Shown here piece by piece: positions 15,116-24,039 of a stretch of DNA of 64,000 nucleotides. Origin of the DNA: Sphingobacteriaceae bacterium. GTDB lineage: Bacteria > Bacteroidota > Bacteroidia > Sphingobacteriales > Sphingobacteriaceae. A program made the position numbers and the translations under genes. The first letter of the stretch is position 1, and each line of letters begins with the position of its first letter. A model generated the notes under the pieces. The model saw only the letters and a program-made list of their open reading frames with translations. It did no database searches and was not told where the DNA came from. The stretch is taken from assembly GCA_017745075.1 (NCBI GenBank), contig JAGIAD010000013.1:42456-106455 (forward strand), read 5' to 3'.

Positions 15116-17611
15116 ATGAATAACTGGTTTAATAAAAATGGCATTCATTTAGCCATTATTGCATTTTTTGTAGTCATTACATTTGCCTACTTCAGTCCTG
15201 TTCTGCAGGGTAAAGCGCCACAACAGGGTGATGTTTTGCAGGCCAAAGCCATGCAAAAGGAAATTATGGATATCAAGGCGAAAGATGGCAAAGGCCCGCT
15301 TTGGACTAACCAGATGTTCGGCGGTATGCCAGCTTACCAAATTTGGGTACAGTACCCACTCAATATTACAACCTATGGTATAGACGTAATTAAGGGTGTT
15401 TTCCCCGATCCTGTTGGAACAGTTTTGTTATATCTTTTAGGTGCGTACTTATTATTCTGTGTGTTAAAAATAAATCCTTGGCTTGCTGCTGCGGGAGCAA
15501 TTGCTTTTGCATTTACATCGTATAATTTTATTATAATAGCGGCCGGACATAGCAATAAGGCATTGGCCATTGGCTTTTTTGCTCCTATTTTGGCAGCCAT
15601 TATCATCATCCTAAGAGGACGTTATCTGATTGGTGGAAGCTTGCTTGCACTTTTTATGGCTTTAGAGATCCGCTCTAACCATATTCAAATGACCTATTAT
15701 TTATTTATAGCGTTGTTTATTCTGGCCTGTATAGAGTTTTATCATGCATTTAAGGCAAAGCAGCTCCCGGCTTTCGGTAAATCGATCGCTTATATTGTTT
15801 CAGGTATTTTGTTGTCTGTTTTAGTAAACGCAGGCACTTTGTGGACTACCTACGAGTATGGTAAAGAAACTATTCGTGGTAAATCTAACTTAACAACCGA
15901 CAAAGCCGAGCCTGCAAATGGTTTGGATAAAGCCTATGCTTACCAGTGGAGCCAGGGTGTTGGCGAGAGTTTCTCATTCCTGATCCCGAATATTTATGGT
16001 GGAGCAAGCAGTATTGATGAAATGATCAAGCCTGAAAGCAATACTTATAAAGCTGTAGAGAAAAATCTTCAAGGTGTAGATCCACGTCAGGCCATTGGTT
16101 ATGTTGCACAAAATCTGGGTACTAACCAGTATTGGGGCAATAAACCCGGTACCTCTGGACCATATTACTTTGGGGCGATTATCTGTTTCTTATTTGTATT
16201 CGGATTGTTTATTGTAAAACACCGTTGGAAATGGTGGATTTTAGGAACCAGTATCTTGTTATTGTTCCTATCATTTGGACAAAACCTTCCATTTATCTCT
16301 GATATCTTTTTTGATTACCTTCCGGGTTACAATAAATTCAGAGCTGTTGAATCCATATTGGCAGTTGTAGGATTTTTGGTTCCTTTATTGGCAATATTGG
16401 CCATTAAAGAGGCTCAGGATGGAAAATATGATCAAAAATATTTGGTACAGCGTTTAACATGGTCGGCAGGTATAACAGGCGGTTTTGCGTTAATTATTGC
16501 CGTGATCCCAACTGCGTTTTTCAGCTTTACACAGGCTAACCAGGCACAGGTTTTAGATGCTTTAACACAAACATTACAAAATAACCGCGCTGCGGCGATT
16601 GATATTTTAAATGGCATTGTTGCTGATCGTGTAGCTTTGGCCCGTGCCGATGCTTTACGTTCATTATTATTTATCGCAGTAGGTTTTGGTATTGCCTGGG
16701 CTTTCATCACTAAAAAGATGAATATGCAACTGGCTTTTGGTTTACTGGCTTTGTTTATACTGATTGATTTATGGCAGGTAGACCGCCGTTATTTGAACAA
16801 CCAGAATTTTGTAAGCAAATCTGATTTAGACAACCACTACCAGCCAAGGGATGTAGATAATTTTATTTCGGCCGATAAAGATCCAAACTTCAGGGTTTTC
16901 GATCTGTCGTTAGGCGATCCGTTTAAAAGTGCTGAAACTTCTTATTTCCACAAAACCGTTGGTGGTTTCCATTCGGCGAGGTTAAAACGTTTCCAGGAAC
17001 TGGTAGATAACCAGATGACGAAAAGCATCAACCAGGATGTTCTTGACATGTTAAACACCAAATACATCATTACGCAGGACCCTCAAAACGGATCCTACAA
17101 AATGCAGCGCAATGCAACGGCGGCAGGTAATGCCTGGTTTGTACAAAGTGTGCAGTTTGCTAAAAATGCCGATGAGGAAATGAAAGCAATCAGCAGTTTC
17201 GATGCGAAGAAGGAGGCCATTGTTGATGAAAGTTTCAAAAACTCGATCGATACCAAGCGCTTAGGGACTGGCCAGGAAGGTTTTATCAAGTTAACCAGTT
17301 ATAATCCTGATCATTTAACCTACGAATACTCTACTGCTAAAGATGCAATTGCTGTATTTTCAGAGATCTATTATGACAAAGGCTGGAAAATGTACATTGA
17401 TGGTGTAGAAAAGCCATATTTCAGGGCTGATTATATTTTGCGTGCAGCGCAGCTTGAAGCAGGTAACCATAAACTTGAGTTTATTTTTCATCCAACGTCA
17501 TATTACACAGGAGAAAAAATCTCTTTGGCAGGATCGATCTTGTTATTGGCCGGCTTAGGTTTCGGGTTTTACAGCGAAGAAAAGAGGAAAAAGAAAGCAG
17601 CTAAAGCTTAA
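15116..17611 (+). CDS. YfhO family membrane protein (GT-C glycosyltransferase-like)
   Basis: 831 residues with about a dozen membrane segments in the first 560 residues and one more at the C-terminus (LAGSILLLAGLGFGFYSEEK). The first periplasmic loop has FSPVLQGKAPQQGDVLQAKA and WTNQMFGGMPAYQIW, typical of YfhO proteins, which resemble GT-C enzymes that use polyprenyl-linked sugars. YfhO of Firmicutes is involved in lipoteichoic acid glycosylation; the Bacteroidota substrate is not known. The large soluble part at about 560-795 is periplasmic. The gene stands alone with a terminator at 17633-17663. Confidence 0.85.
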   Translation: MNNWFNKNGIHLAIIAFFVVITFAYFSPVLQGKAPQQGDVLQAKAMQKEIMDIKAKDGKGPLWTNQMFGGMPAYQIWVQYPLNITTYGIDVIKGVFPDPVGTVLLYLLGAYLLFCVLKINPWLAAAGAIAFAFTSYNFIIIAAGHSNKALAIGFFAPILAAIIIILRGRYLIGGSLLALFMALEIRSNHIQMTYYLFIALFILACIEFYHAFKAKQLPAFGKSIAYIVSGILLSVLVNAGTLWTTYEYGKETIRGKSNLTTDKAEPANGLDKAYAYQWSQGVGESFSFLIPNIYGGASSIDEMIKPESNTYKAVEKNLQGVDPRQAIGYVAQNLGTNQYWGNKPGTSGPYYFGAIICFLFVFGLFIVKHRWKWWILGTSILLLFLSFGQNLPFISDIFFDYLPGYNKFRAVESILAVVGFLVPLLAILAIKEAQDGKYDQKYLVQRLTWSAGITGGFALIIAVIPTAFFSFTQANQAQVLDALTQTLQNNRAAAIDILNGIVADRVALARADALRSLLFIAVGFGIAWAFITKKMNMQLAFGLLALFILIDLWQVDRRYLNNQNFVSKSDLDNHYQPRDVDNFISADKDPNFRVFDLSLGDPFKSAETSYFHKTVGGFHSARLKRFQELVDNQMTKSINQDVLDMLNTKYIITQDPQNGSYKMQRNATAAGNAWFVQSVQFAKNADEEMKAISSFDAKKEAIVDESFKNSIDTKRLGTGQEGFIKLTSYNPDHLTYEYSTAKDAIAVFSEIYYDKGWKMYIDGVEKPYFRADYILRAAQLEAGNHKLEFIFHPTSYYTGEKISLAGSILLLAGLGFGFYSEEKRKKKAAKA

Positions 17612-17632
17612 TATTTTCTAAATAGATTTATG

Positions 17633-17663
17633 ACCCGCAGGATTTTGATCTTGCGGGTTTTTT
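17633..17663 (+). terminator. Terminator after the YfhO gene
   Basis: ACCCGCA (17633-17639) pairs with TGCGGGT (17652-17658), followed by six T. Confidence 0.88.
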
Positions 17664-17799
17664 GTTTTATGGCTTTTTGCCACTGAAACACAGAAGGCAC
17701 GGAATATCCTTCAGCTTGTCTTCCCCACGATTCGTCCTCCTGAACTTGTTTCAGGACCTTATAAAGCGAAATCAACCCAAAGCCCATCTCATGCCATGT

Positions 17800-17879
17800 G
17801 TCATCCTTAGCCTAGTCGAAGGATCTGCAGTCATTTCAAACGCCATGATGAATGAAGTTTGGAAATCCGTCGGGATGAC
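17800..17879. repeat. Palindromic intergenic repeat (GTCATCC...GGATGAC type)
   Basis: GTCATCC (17800-17806) is complementary to GGATGAC (17873-17879), and the left arm continues TTAGCCTAGTCGAAGGAT. Related elements with GTCATT/AATGAC arms occur at 32731-32815 and 54885-54919. Confidence 0.55.
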
Positions 17880-17995
17880 GATTTTTGAATTCAATAACCA
17901 AACCCGGCTTTTAATTTGCTTTTGGGGTGATCAGTAAACCAATGGCAAATGAACCAGTGAACTTTAGTGTAATAAAATTTAACAATGTCGTAACA

Positions 17996-18024
17996 TTTGT
18001 TTGATAAACAGTGTCTTACCTTTG
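17996..18024 (+). promoter_or_regulatory. Strong Bacteroidota-type promoter
   Basis: TTTG (17996-17999), a 17-base spacer, then TACCTTTG (18017-18024), an exact fit to TTTG/TAnnTTTG. It is the best-formed promoter in the window. It would start a transcript 10-15 bases before the small ORF at 18043 and probably drives the LpxH-like and glycosyltransferase genes. Confidence 0.6.
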
Positions 18025-18042
18025 TATTGTAAATCAGATGAC

Positions 18043-18138
18043 ATGTTAGAATCATTTTTTGCCGTGTGTTTGTTGATTGTTGTACTTTATTTCTTTAGCC
18101 CCTTTGAGGTAAAACTCGATGAGGAAGAAGAGTGGTAG
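18043..18138 (+). CDS. Putative 31-residue membrane microprotein
   Basis: The ATG at 18043 opens a frame encoding MLESFFAVCLLIVVLYFF then SPFEVKLDEEEEW and a TAG stop. It has one hydrophobic segment (about 5-18) and a strongly acidic tail, the layout of small single-pass membrane proteins. It begins 19 bases after a well-formed promoter box and ends 71 bases before the LpxH-like gene, so it could be the first cistron or a leader peptide of that operon. I do not recognise a family. No clear Shine-Dalgarno sequence, which is normal for this phylum. Confidence 0.45.
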   Translation: MLESFFAVCLLIVVLYFFSPFEVKLDEEEEW

Positions 18139-18209
18139 CACATCTATTTTATGCCGGAACTGCTTAAACCGAGCGGTAATAAGATTCTTCCCCCTAAAAT
18201 TTCCCGTTT

Positions 18210-19064
18210 ATGAATAAAAGAAATGTTGATGTAGTCGTAATCTCCGACGTGCACCTGGGCACCTACGGCTGCCATGCTAAAGAGCTTTTAAAATACCTTA
18301 AAAGCATTAAACCCAAAACATTGATTTTAAACGGCGATATCATTGATATCTGGCAATTTAGCAAAAGTTACTGGCCCGAATCGCATATGAAAATAATCCG
18401 TAAACTGATGAAATTCGTTTCAGAAGGGGTTCAGGTACATTACCTTACGGGTAATCATGATGAGATGCTCCGCAAATTTGACGGCATGGAGATGGGGACT
18501 TTCCACCTGCAAAATAAACTTATTTTAGAGCTCGATGGTAAAAAAGCATGGTTTTTTCATGGCGATGTTTTTGACGTAACCATGCAACATTCCAAATGGC
18601 TGGCCAAACTGGGCGCTGTTGGTTATGATACCCTGATCCTCATTAACAGTTTTGTAAATTGGGTGCTTACGGCATTTGGACGAGAAAAAATGAGCTTTTC
18701 GAAAAAAATTAAGGCAAAGTTTAAAGATGCCGTTAAATTCATCAACAGTTTCGAGCAGACAGCTGCCGAACTGGCTATAGAAAAAGGCTATGAATATGTG
18801 GTGTGTGGTCACATTCACCAAGCCGAGCAACGTGAAATTGCAACTGAGCAAGGAAAAGTAACTTACCTGAACAGTGGCGATTGGGTGGAGAGTTTAACAG
18901 CTTTAGAGTATCAGGATAAAAATTGGACGGTATTTAAATATGAGTATCAACATTTTACAAAAGACGAACTTGACGAAGGGATCCTTTCTGATGCTGAAGA
19001 TCTGAAAAGCAAACTGGATATAAATATTCTTTTACAGAATATAAAGTATGAAATTGCCCAATAA
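18210..19064 (+). CDS. UDP-2,3-diacylglucosamine diphosphatase-like metallophosphoesterase
   Basis: 284 residues with all calcineurin-like metal motifs: SDVHLG (12-17), NGDIID (41-46), GNHDE (81-85), HGD (about 115) and CGHIH (about 197-201). The pattern matches LpxH-type enzymes that hydrolyse UDP-2,3-diacylglucosamine to lipid X in lipid A synthesis, but the length is above that of classical LpxH (about 240) and other phosphatases share the fold. The glycosyltransferase gene starts 20 bases downstream. The upstream promoter and the 31-residue ORF probably belong to the same transcript. Confidence 0.8.
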   Translation: MNKRNVDVVVISDVHLGTYGCHAKELLKYLKSIKPKTLILNGDIIDIWQFSKSYWPESHMKIIRKLMKFVSEGVQVHYLTGNHDEMLRKFDGMEMGTFHLQNKLILELDGKKAWFFHGDVFDVTMQHSKWLAKLGAVGYDTLILINSFVNWVLTAFGREKMSFSKKIKAKFKDAVKFINSFEQTAAELAIEKGYEYVVCGHIHQAEQREIATEQGKVTYLNSGDWVESLTALEYQDKNWTVFKYEYQHFTKDELDEGILSDAEDLKSKLDINILLQNIKYEIAQ

Positions 19065-19084
19065 TTTTAGATATTCGGGCATAA

Positions 19085-20086
19085 ATGAAGATACTTTACG
19101 CAATACAGGGGACAGGAAACGGCCATATCAGCAGGGCTCGGGAAATTATTCCTTTGCTTCAAAAATATGGCGAATTGGATATTTTGGTTAGTGGAACACA
19201 GGCCGATGTAAAATTAAGCCAGCCCGTTAAATACCAGTTACACGGTTTCAGCTTCATTTTTGGGAAAAAAGGTGGTGTAGATCACTATAAAACCTGGCTG
19301 AACATGAATCTTTTCCGTTTCAGGAAAGACATGAAAAAACTGCCGCTTAAAGAATACGACTTAATTGTTAACGATTTTGAACCTGTAAGTGCCTGGGCCT
19401 GTAAACTACAGGGTATCGAATGTGTATCCTTAAGCCATCAGGCGGCGTTTAAATCGAAAAAAGTGCCGCGTCCGAGAACTTTAGACTGGGGGAAGCTTAT
19501 TTTAAGCCGTTATGCACCCACTAAATACCACATTGGTTTCCATTTTGCCCGTTACGATACTTTTATCCATACCCCGGTAATCAGGGCAGAGATCAGAAAC
19601 CTGAAAAGCGAAAATTTAGGACATTATACCGTATACCTTCCTGCCATTGATGATAAACGCTTGGTAAAGCTTTTCACCCAAATACCGAATGTTACCTGGC
19701 AGGTTTTCTCTAAACACAGCAAAGTAGCTTATCAGGAACGCAATGTTTTTGTTGAGCCGGTTAACAACGAAAAATTCAATAAAAGCTTAGCAACTTGTGA
19801 AGGCCTTTTTACCGGTGGAGGTTTTGAGGGACCGGCCGAGGCGCTTTATCTGAAGAAAAAGCTGCTTGTAGCCCCCATGCGTTTCCAGTTTGAACAGCAG
19901 TGTAACGCCTATGCTTTAAAGCAGTTTGGTTTACCGGTAATCTGGGGGAGTACGCGCAACTGGTTGCCGATTGTTAAAAACTGGGTGGAAAATCCTCAAA
20001 AATACGAATTCGATTTTCCGGACGAGACTGAGAAGATTATCGATGATATGGTAAAGAAATACGCGAGGGTTGGCCCGGAGTCCTGA
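19085..20086 (+). CDS. Glycosyltransferase, MurG/COG1819-like (GT-B fold)
   Basis: 333 residues beginning MKILYAIQGTGNGHISRARE, a GT-B N-terminus with the GxGH loop. The C-terminal half includes TGGGFEGPAEALYLKKKLLV (about 238-257), the nucleotide-sugar binding region of COG1819-type glycosyltransferases, similar to the family often annotated as MJ1255/VC2487. The acceptor is unknown. Its pairing with an LpxH-like phosphatase suggests a glycolipid or lipid A related acceptor, which is inference. The coding end is followed by the tandem repeat block. Confidence 0.75.
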   Translation: MKILYAIQGTGNGHISRAREIIPLLQKYGELDILVSGTQADVKLSQPVKYQLHGFSFIFGKKGGVDHYKTWLNMNLFRFRKDMKKLPLKEYDLIVNDFEPVSAWACKLQGIECVSLSHQAAFKSKKVPRPRTLDWGKLILSRYAPTKYHIGFHFARYDTFIHTPVIRAEIRNLKSENLGHYTVYLPAIDDKRLVKLFTQIPNVTWQVFSKHSKVAYQERNVFVEPVNNEKFNKSLATCEGLFTGGGFEGPAEALYLKKKLLVAPMRFQFEQQCNAYALKQFGLPVIWGSTRNWLPIVKNWVENPQKYEFDFPDETEKIIDDMVKKYARVGPES

Positions 20087-20874
20087 GTCTTTAGTCCAAG
20101 GTCGATACCCTTTGCTTTGTCATCTTCATTTAATGCACAGTACTGAGTAACCTAAACCTGACAGGAGCGGGCAGCGAACGCAGTGAGGTAAAGCGGATGG
20201 CAGGACTACCGGAACCAAAAAGAACAGAATCCTGCTTTCCAAAAAACAGGAGAATTCTTTTAGCATTTTGCTTTTGATGGTCTTCGACTCCGCTCAGACT
20301 GACGAACATTTGGTTATCTTAGACTACTCAAGCCAAGTCCATGGCATAGTACTGAGTAACCTAAACCTGACAGGAGCGGGCAGCGAACGCAGTGAGGTAA
20401 AGCGGATGGCAGGACTACCGGAACCGAAAGGCACAGGAACCTACTTTCCGAAAAAATAAGAGAATCTTTTTAGCATTTTGCTTTTGCCGGCCTTCGACTC
20501 CGCTCAGACTTACGAACATTTGGTTATCTTAGACTACTTAAGCCAAGTCCATGGCACGGTACTGAGTAACCTAAACCTGACAAGAGCGGGCAGCGAACGC
20601 AGTGAGGTAAAGCGGATGGCAGGACTACCGGAACCTAAAGGAACAGGAACCTGCTTTCCAAAAACAAGTGAATCCTTTTTTTAGCATTTTTGTTTTTTCA
20701 TCTATCAATCGGTCTTCGACTCCGCTCAGACTGACAAAATCTATGAATATTTTTAATAGGGTAATCGTGATATCATCCTCTCTTCGGTCTTTCCGCTTTA
20801 AGCATTAGTCTTTCCGCTTTAGCCTTACGCACTCTTAAATTATTTTCTTTACTTTGCCTACTCTTTAAAAAGGC
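20087..20874. repeat. Array of three ~210-bp tandem repeats
   Basis: The motif TACTGAGTAACCTAAACCTG starts at 20141, 20350 and 20560, giving periods of 209 and 210 bases. Each unit continues with a conserved AGGAGCGGGCAGCGAACGCA block, AGTGAGGTAAAGCGGATGGC, then AGGACTACCGGAACC and, after a short variable part, TTCGACTCCGCTCAGACT. A fourth, partial copy of the last motif is at about 20712-20735. The repeats extend over about 20141-20737. Two in-frame ORFs in the array encode near-identical 60-residue peptides, but these follow from the repeat and do not look like proteins. Confidence 0.9.
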
Positions 20875-21855
20875 ATGATTAATCAGTTTAGAAAGTTAAG
20901 TCCAATTAACCTCGTATTTCTGTTGGCGTATACGTTTTTCCTGCGTATTGCCATTTTTCATGAAACCCCAGATAAGCTGAATTTCGATTTTTTGGAACCC
21001 TTTGCGCGGTTGCTGATCAATATTGATTTAGATAATGCCTTTACACCATCTACTAATATTTTTATAGCCGGGATTTTAGTCTACATTGAGGCCTTAATTT
21101 TTAACCGGATCGTAAATAACCATAACTTATTGGGCAAGCCCAGTTTTCTCCCGGCTTTAATGTTCATTACCGGGACAAGTTTATTTATGCCCTTCATGAT
21201 CCTTTCGCCAGCACTGATCTGCAATTTTTTGCTGATCTGGATTATCGATAAATTCTTAAAACTCGGTAAAAGTGCCAACACAATAACCAATGTGTTCGAT
21301 ATCGGGATGATTATTGCAGTAGGAGCATTAATTTATTTTCCGTTTATGGCCATGTTGCTGATGATCTTTTTAGCACTATTGCTTTTCAGGTCGTTCAACT
21401 GGCGCGAATGGGTAGCTGGACTGGTCGGGTTTATTACCGTATTCTTTTTCCTTGCCGTATTTTATTACTGGAACGATAATTTGAGCTCATTTTACCAGAT
21501 ATGGAAGCCATTAAGTAATAAGTTCCCTTCGGTGTTTAAAATCAACTATAACGATTACCTGGTGCTTATCCCGGTTGCTGTGATTATCATACTGGCATCG
21601 CTGCAGCTCCGCGAGAATTTCTTCAGGAGTTTTATCAGTACGCGAAAAGGTTTTCAGCTGTTGTTTTTTATGTTTATTGTTTCTGCAGCTAGTTTTTACC
21701 TTAAACCCGATTTTAGGACATGGCATTTTTTACTCTGTGTACCGCCCGGAGCAGTGCTATTGGCCTACTATTTCAGCAATGCCAAAAAACGTTGGTTTTA
21801 TGAAACTTTGTTCCTTTTATTTGTGCTTTCGATACAGTATTTTCTGTTTGTTTAA
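20875..21855 (+). CDS. DUF6427 family membrane protein
   Basis: 326 residues, almost entirely hydrophobic, with about nine membrane segments. The start MINQFRKLSPINLVFLLAYT and the NWREWVAGLVGF segment match the Bacteroidota DUF6427 family, which has no established function. Located just after the repeat array and before coaX on the same strand, 155 bases apart. Inner membrane. The ATG at 20875 is followed directly by the conserved family N-terminus, so the start is probably right. Confidence 0.75.
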   Translation: MINQFRKLSPINLVFLLAYTFFLRIAIFHETPDKLNFDFLEPFARLLINIDLDNAFTPSTNIFIAGILVYIEALIFNRIVNNHNLLGKPSFLPALMFITGTSLFMPFMILSPALICNFLLIWIIDKFLKLGKSANTITNVFDIGMIIAVGALIYFPFMAMLLMIFLALLLFRSFNWREWVAGLVGFITVFFFLAVFYYWNDNLSSFYQIWKPLSNKFPSVFKINYNDYLVLIPVAVIIILASLQLRENFFRSFISTRKGFQLLFFMFIVSAASFYLKPDFRTWHFLLCVPPGAVLLAYYFSNAKKRWFYETLFLLFVLSIQYFLFV

Positions 21856-22010
21856 CCTTTTTTAACAAATAACTAGAACGAAACTTGACAAAGATTAATA
21901 GCTTTGTGCATGATTTTAGGTTAAAGCTGATTAGGTTTTTAACCAGACGGATAAAAAATGGAGTCATTGGAATTTCTAAAAAACATATTATTTGCAGAGG
22001 GAGATTTTAA

Positions 22011-22745
22011 ATGCGCCGGCTAAGCATTGATATTGGGAATTCTTCTGCCAAGGTTGCAGTTTTTGAGAACAAGGAGATTGTTCACCATCAACGTTTCAAT
22101 AAACTGGGCATAATTGATTTAGCGCAGTTGATCGAAAAATTTTCGCCGGTAAAATCCATCATCAGCAGTGTAAACCAGGAAATTGGTCAACTGGAAATAT
22201 TTTTAAAAAAACATACCGAGTATACGCGTTTTTCGACCGTATTGACCAACGGTGTACAAAATAGGTATAAAACGCCCCTTACTCTGGGTTTGGACAGGTG
22301 GGCAGCCGTTTTAGGGGCAAACGGATTATACCCTGGAAACGCAAGTTTGGTAGTGGATGCTGGAACCTGTATTACATACGATATATTGAACCGGTCAAAA
22401 GAATATTTTGGTGGAAGCATAAGTCCGGGAATAAAAATGCGTTTTAAGGCGGTACATGAATATACTGGGCGTTTACCTTTGGTAGAATGGGATGAAAGTG
22501 AGGATATAACAGAGGGAACCGACACCTTATCGGCAATCAAGAATGGTGTTTTACAGGGAATAATAAATGAAATTGAAGGCTTTATTGCCCTTAATAATAA
22601 AAAAGAAAGTGCCTTGAGGGTGATTTTAACGGGTGGCGATGCTAATTTTTTGTATAAGCAATTACAAAACAGCATCTTTGCGCCTCAAATTATAAAAGAT
22701 CCTTACCTGGTATTAAAAGGATTAAATGAAGCTATTGCAGATTAA
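22011..22745 (+). CDS. coaX: Type III pantothenate kinase
   Basis: 244 residues, the usual length for CoaX, which phosphorylates pantothenate in the first step of coenzyme A synthesis. It has the ASKHA phosphate loop DIGNSSAKV (7-15), the conserved GLDRWAA (about 92-98) and VVDAGTCITYD (about 112-122), and GGSISPGIKMR (about 132-142). A GAGGGAG sequence a few bases upstream is one of the better ribosome binding sites here. The following gene starts 1 base after its stop, so the envelope genes downstream are likely translated from the same mRNA. Confidence 0.95.
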   Translation: MRRLSIDIGNSSAKVAVFENKEIVHHQRFNKLGIIDLAQLIEKFSPVKSIISSVNQEIGQLEIFLKKHTEYTRFSTVLTNGVQNRYKTPLTLGLDRWAAVLGANGLYPGNASLVVDAGTCITYDILNRSKEYFGGSISPGIKMRFKAVHEYTGRLPLVEWDESEDITEGTDTLSAIKNGVLQGIINEIEGFIALNNKKESALRVILTGGDANFLYKQLQNSIFAPQIIKDPYLVLKGLNEAIAD

Positions 22746-22746
22746 A

Positions 22747-24039
22747 ATGTACAGAAGAATAAATTATATTGCAGCCATACTCGTTCTAGTTTGTGGTTTT
22801 GGTGCGAAGGCACAGGTTACCACAGCGTCGCCATATTCAAGATATGGGCTTGGAAATATAAAGGGATCTTTATTGCCCCAGTTTAGGGCAATGGGCGGAA
22901 TTTCTACAGCTGTAAGTAAAGTTACCGGTTTCAATAACATCAATATGCAAAATCCTGCCTCTTACGCAGGTATTTCGTTAACCACGATCGATATTGGCAT
23001 GAGTGCAAGCGTAATTAACCTAAAACGCAACAACTTAAGCGAATCGAGTTTCAATTCTACATTTAGTCACCTGGCATTTGCAGCACCGGTTGGAAGAAAA
23101 TCGGCGCTAAGTTTCGGTATTCTGCCTTATTCCGACCTGGGTTATTCTTATAAAAACACCACCAAAGTTGATACTACAACGGTAAATCAGCTTTATGAAG
23201 GTGAAGGTGGTTTATCAAAAGCCTATTTGGGTTATGGTTACCGTTTTGGCGATCACTTAAGAATTGGCGCTAACCTGGAATATATTTTTGGTAACCTGCA
23301 GACTACGAGGGCAACTGAATTCCAATCGTTGGGTGCTTTAAATGCAAAATTACAGAATAAAAACAGTGTTGCAGGATTGAACTATTCTTACGGAATCCAG
23401 TACGATTTTAACGTGGGTAAGAAAACATTGATCACTTTAGGTTATTCGGGTAGCACTTCAGGCAAAATAAATTCGACACAAACGTTTTTTGCCACACGAT
23501 ATACAAGGGATCAGGATGGCAATGAGAATACAGCGATTGATACATTAAGTTCAATTAATAACGGAAAATCTAACCTTACCCTGCCACTAACACATAATTT
23601 TGGTATCGCTATCCAACAGAACGACAAATGGATGATCGGTGCCGATTTTAGAATGAGCAAATGGTCTAAAACCACAATCAATGATGTAAACCAGGGTCTG
23701 CAGGATAGTTGGGGAGCCTCATTGGGTGGCCAGTGGACGCCAGATGCCTATTCTTATAACAGCTATTTAAAACGTATTGATTACCGTTTGGGGGTAAGTT
23801 ACGACAAAACTTATATCAATGTCAGCAATCAGGATATTAAACAAATGGGAGCATCGCTAGGCTTTGGCTTCCCGTTGCCTACTGCTAATGGCGGCACAGC
23901 ATTTTATAAAATCAACTTTACAACTGAGTTCGGACAAAGGGGAACTTTAAACAATGGTCTTGTAAAAGAGCAGTATATTAACTTCCACCTAGGCTTTACT
24001 TTGAACGATACCTGGTTCCGCAAGTACAGGGTTGACTAA
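22747..24039 (+). CDS. Outer-membrane beta-barrel protein of unknown function
   Basis: 430 residues from the ATG at 22747, which directly follows the coaX stop; the alternative ATG at 22726 would overlap coaX and put seven residues ahead of the signal peptide. The signal peptide is MYRRINYIAAILVLVCGFGA then KAQ. The mature part is rich in alternating beta strands and starts SPYSRYGLGNIKG, ending with WFRKYRVD, which fits a membrane barrel of the FadL/PorV-like type common in Bacteroidota. It overlaps the lptC start by one base, placing it in an LPS-transport neighbourhood. Confidence 0.7.
   Translation: MYRRINYIAAILVLVCGFGAKAQVTTASPYSRYGLGNIKGSLLPQFRAMGGISTAVSKVTGFNNINMQNPASYAGISLTTIDIGMSASVINLKRNNLSESSFNSTFSHLAFAAPVGRKSALSFGILPYSDLGYSYKNTTKVDTTTVNQLYEGEGGLSKAYLGYGYRFGDHLRIGANLEYIFGNLQTTRATEFQSLGALNAKLQNKNSVAGLNYSYGIQYDFNVGKKTLITLGYSGSTSGKINSTQTFFATRYTRDQDGNENTAIDTLSSINNGKSNLTLPLTHNFGIAIQQNDKWMIGADFRMSKWSKTTINDVNQGLQDSWGASLGGQWTPDAYSYNSYLKRIDYRLGVSYDKTYINVSNQDIKQMGASLGFGFPLPTANGGTAFYKINFTTEFGQRGTLNNGLVKEQYINFHLGFTLNDTWFRKYRVD

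Larger units (their letters stand above)
17612..18209. other. Long intergenic region with terminator, dispersed repeats and a small ORF
   Basis: 598 bases. It contains the YfhO terminator, a small hairpin TCCTGAA/TTCAGGA at 17738-17756, a palindromic dispersed-type repeat at about 17800-17879, a promoter at 17996-18024 and a 31-codon ORF at 18043-18138. A 91-codon frame across 17662-17937 covers the repeats and looks non-coding. Confidence 0.6.

Noticed and set aside
17662..17937. 91-codon plus-strand frame after the YfhO gene
   Set aside because: It covers the terminator T-run and palindromic intergenic repeats, and the peptide has no recognisable features.
20268..20684. Two frames (20268-20459 and 20478-20684) encoding nearly identical ~60-residue peptides
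   Set aside because: They lie wholly inside the ~210-bp tandem repeats and owe their similarity to it; no start context or family is visible.
20087..20874. CRISPR array
   Set aside because: The repeat unit is about 210 bases with no short unique spacers, and no cas genes are present.
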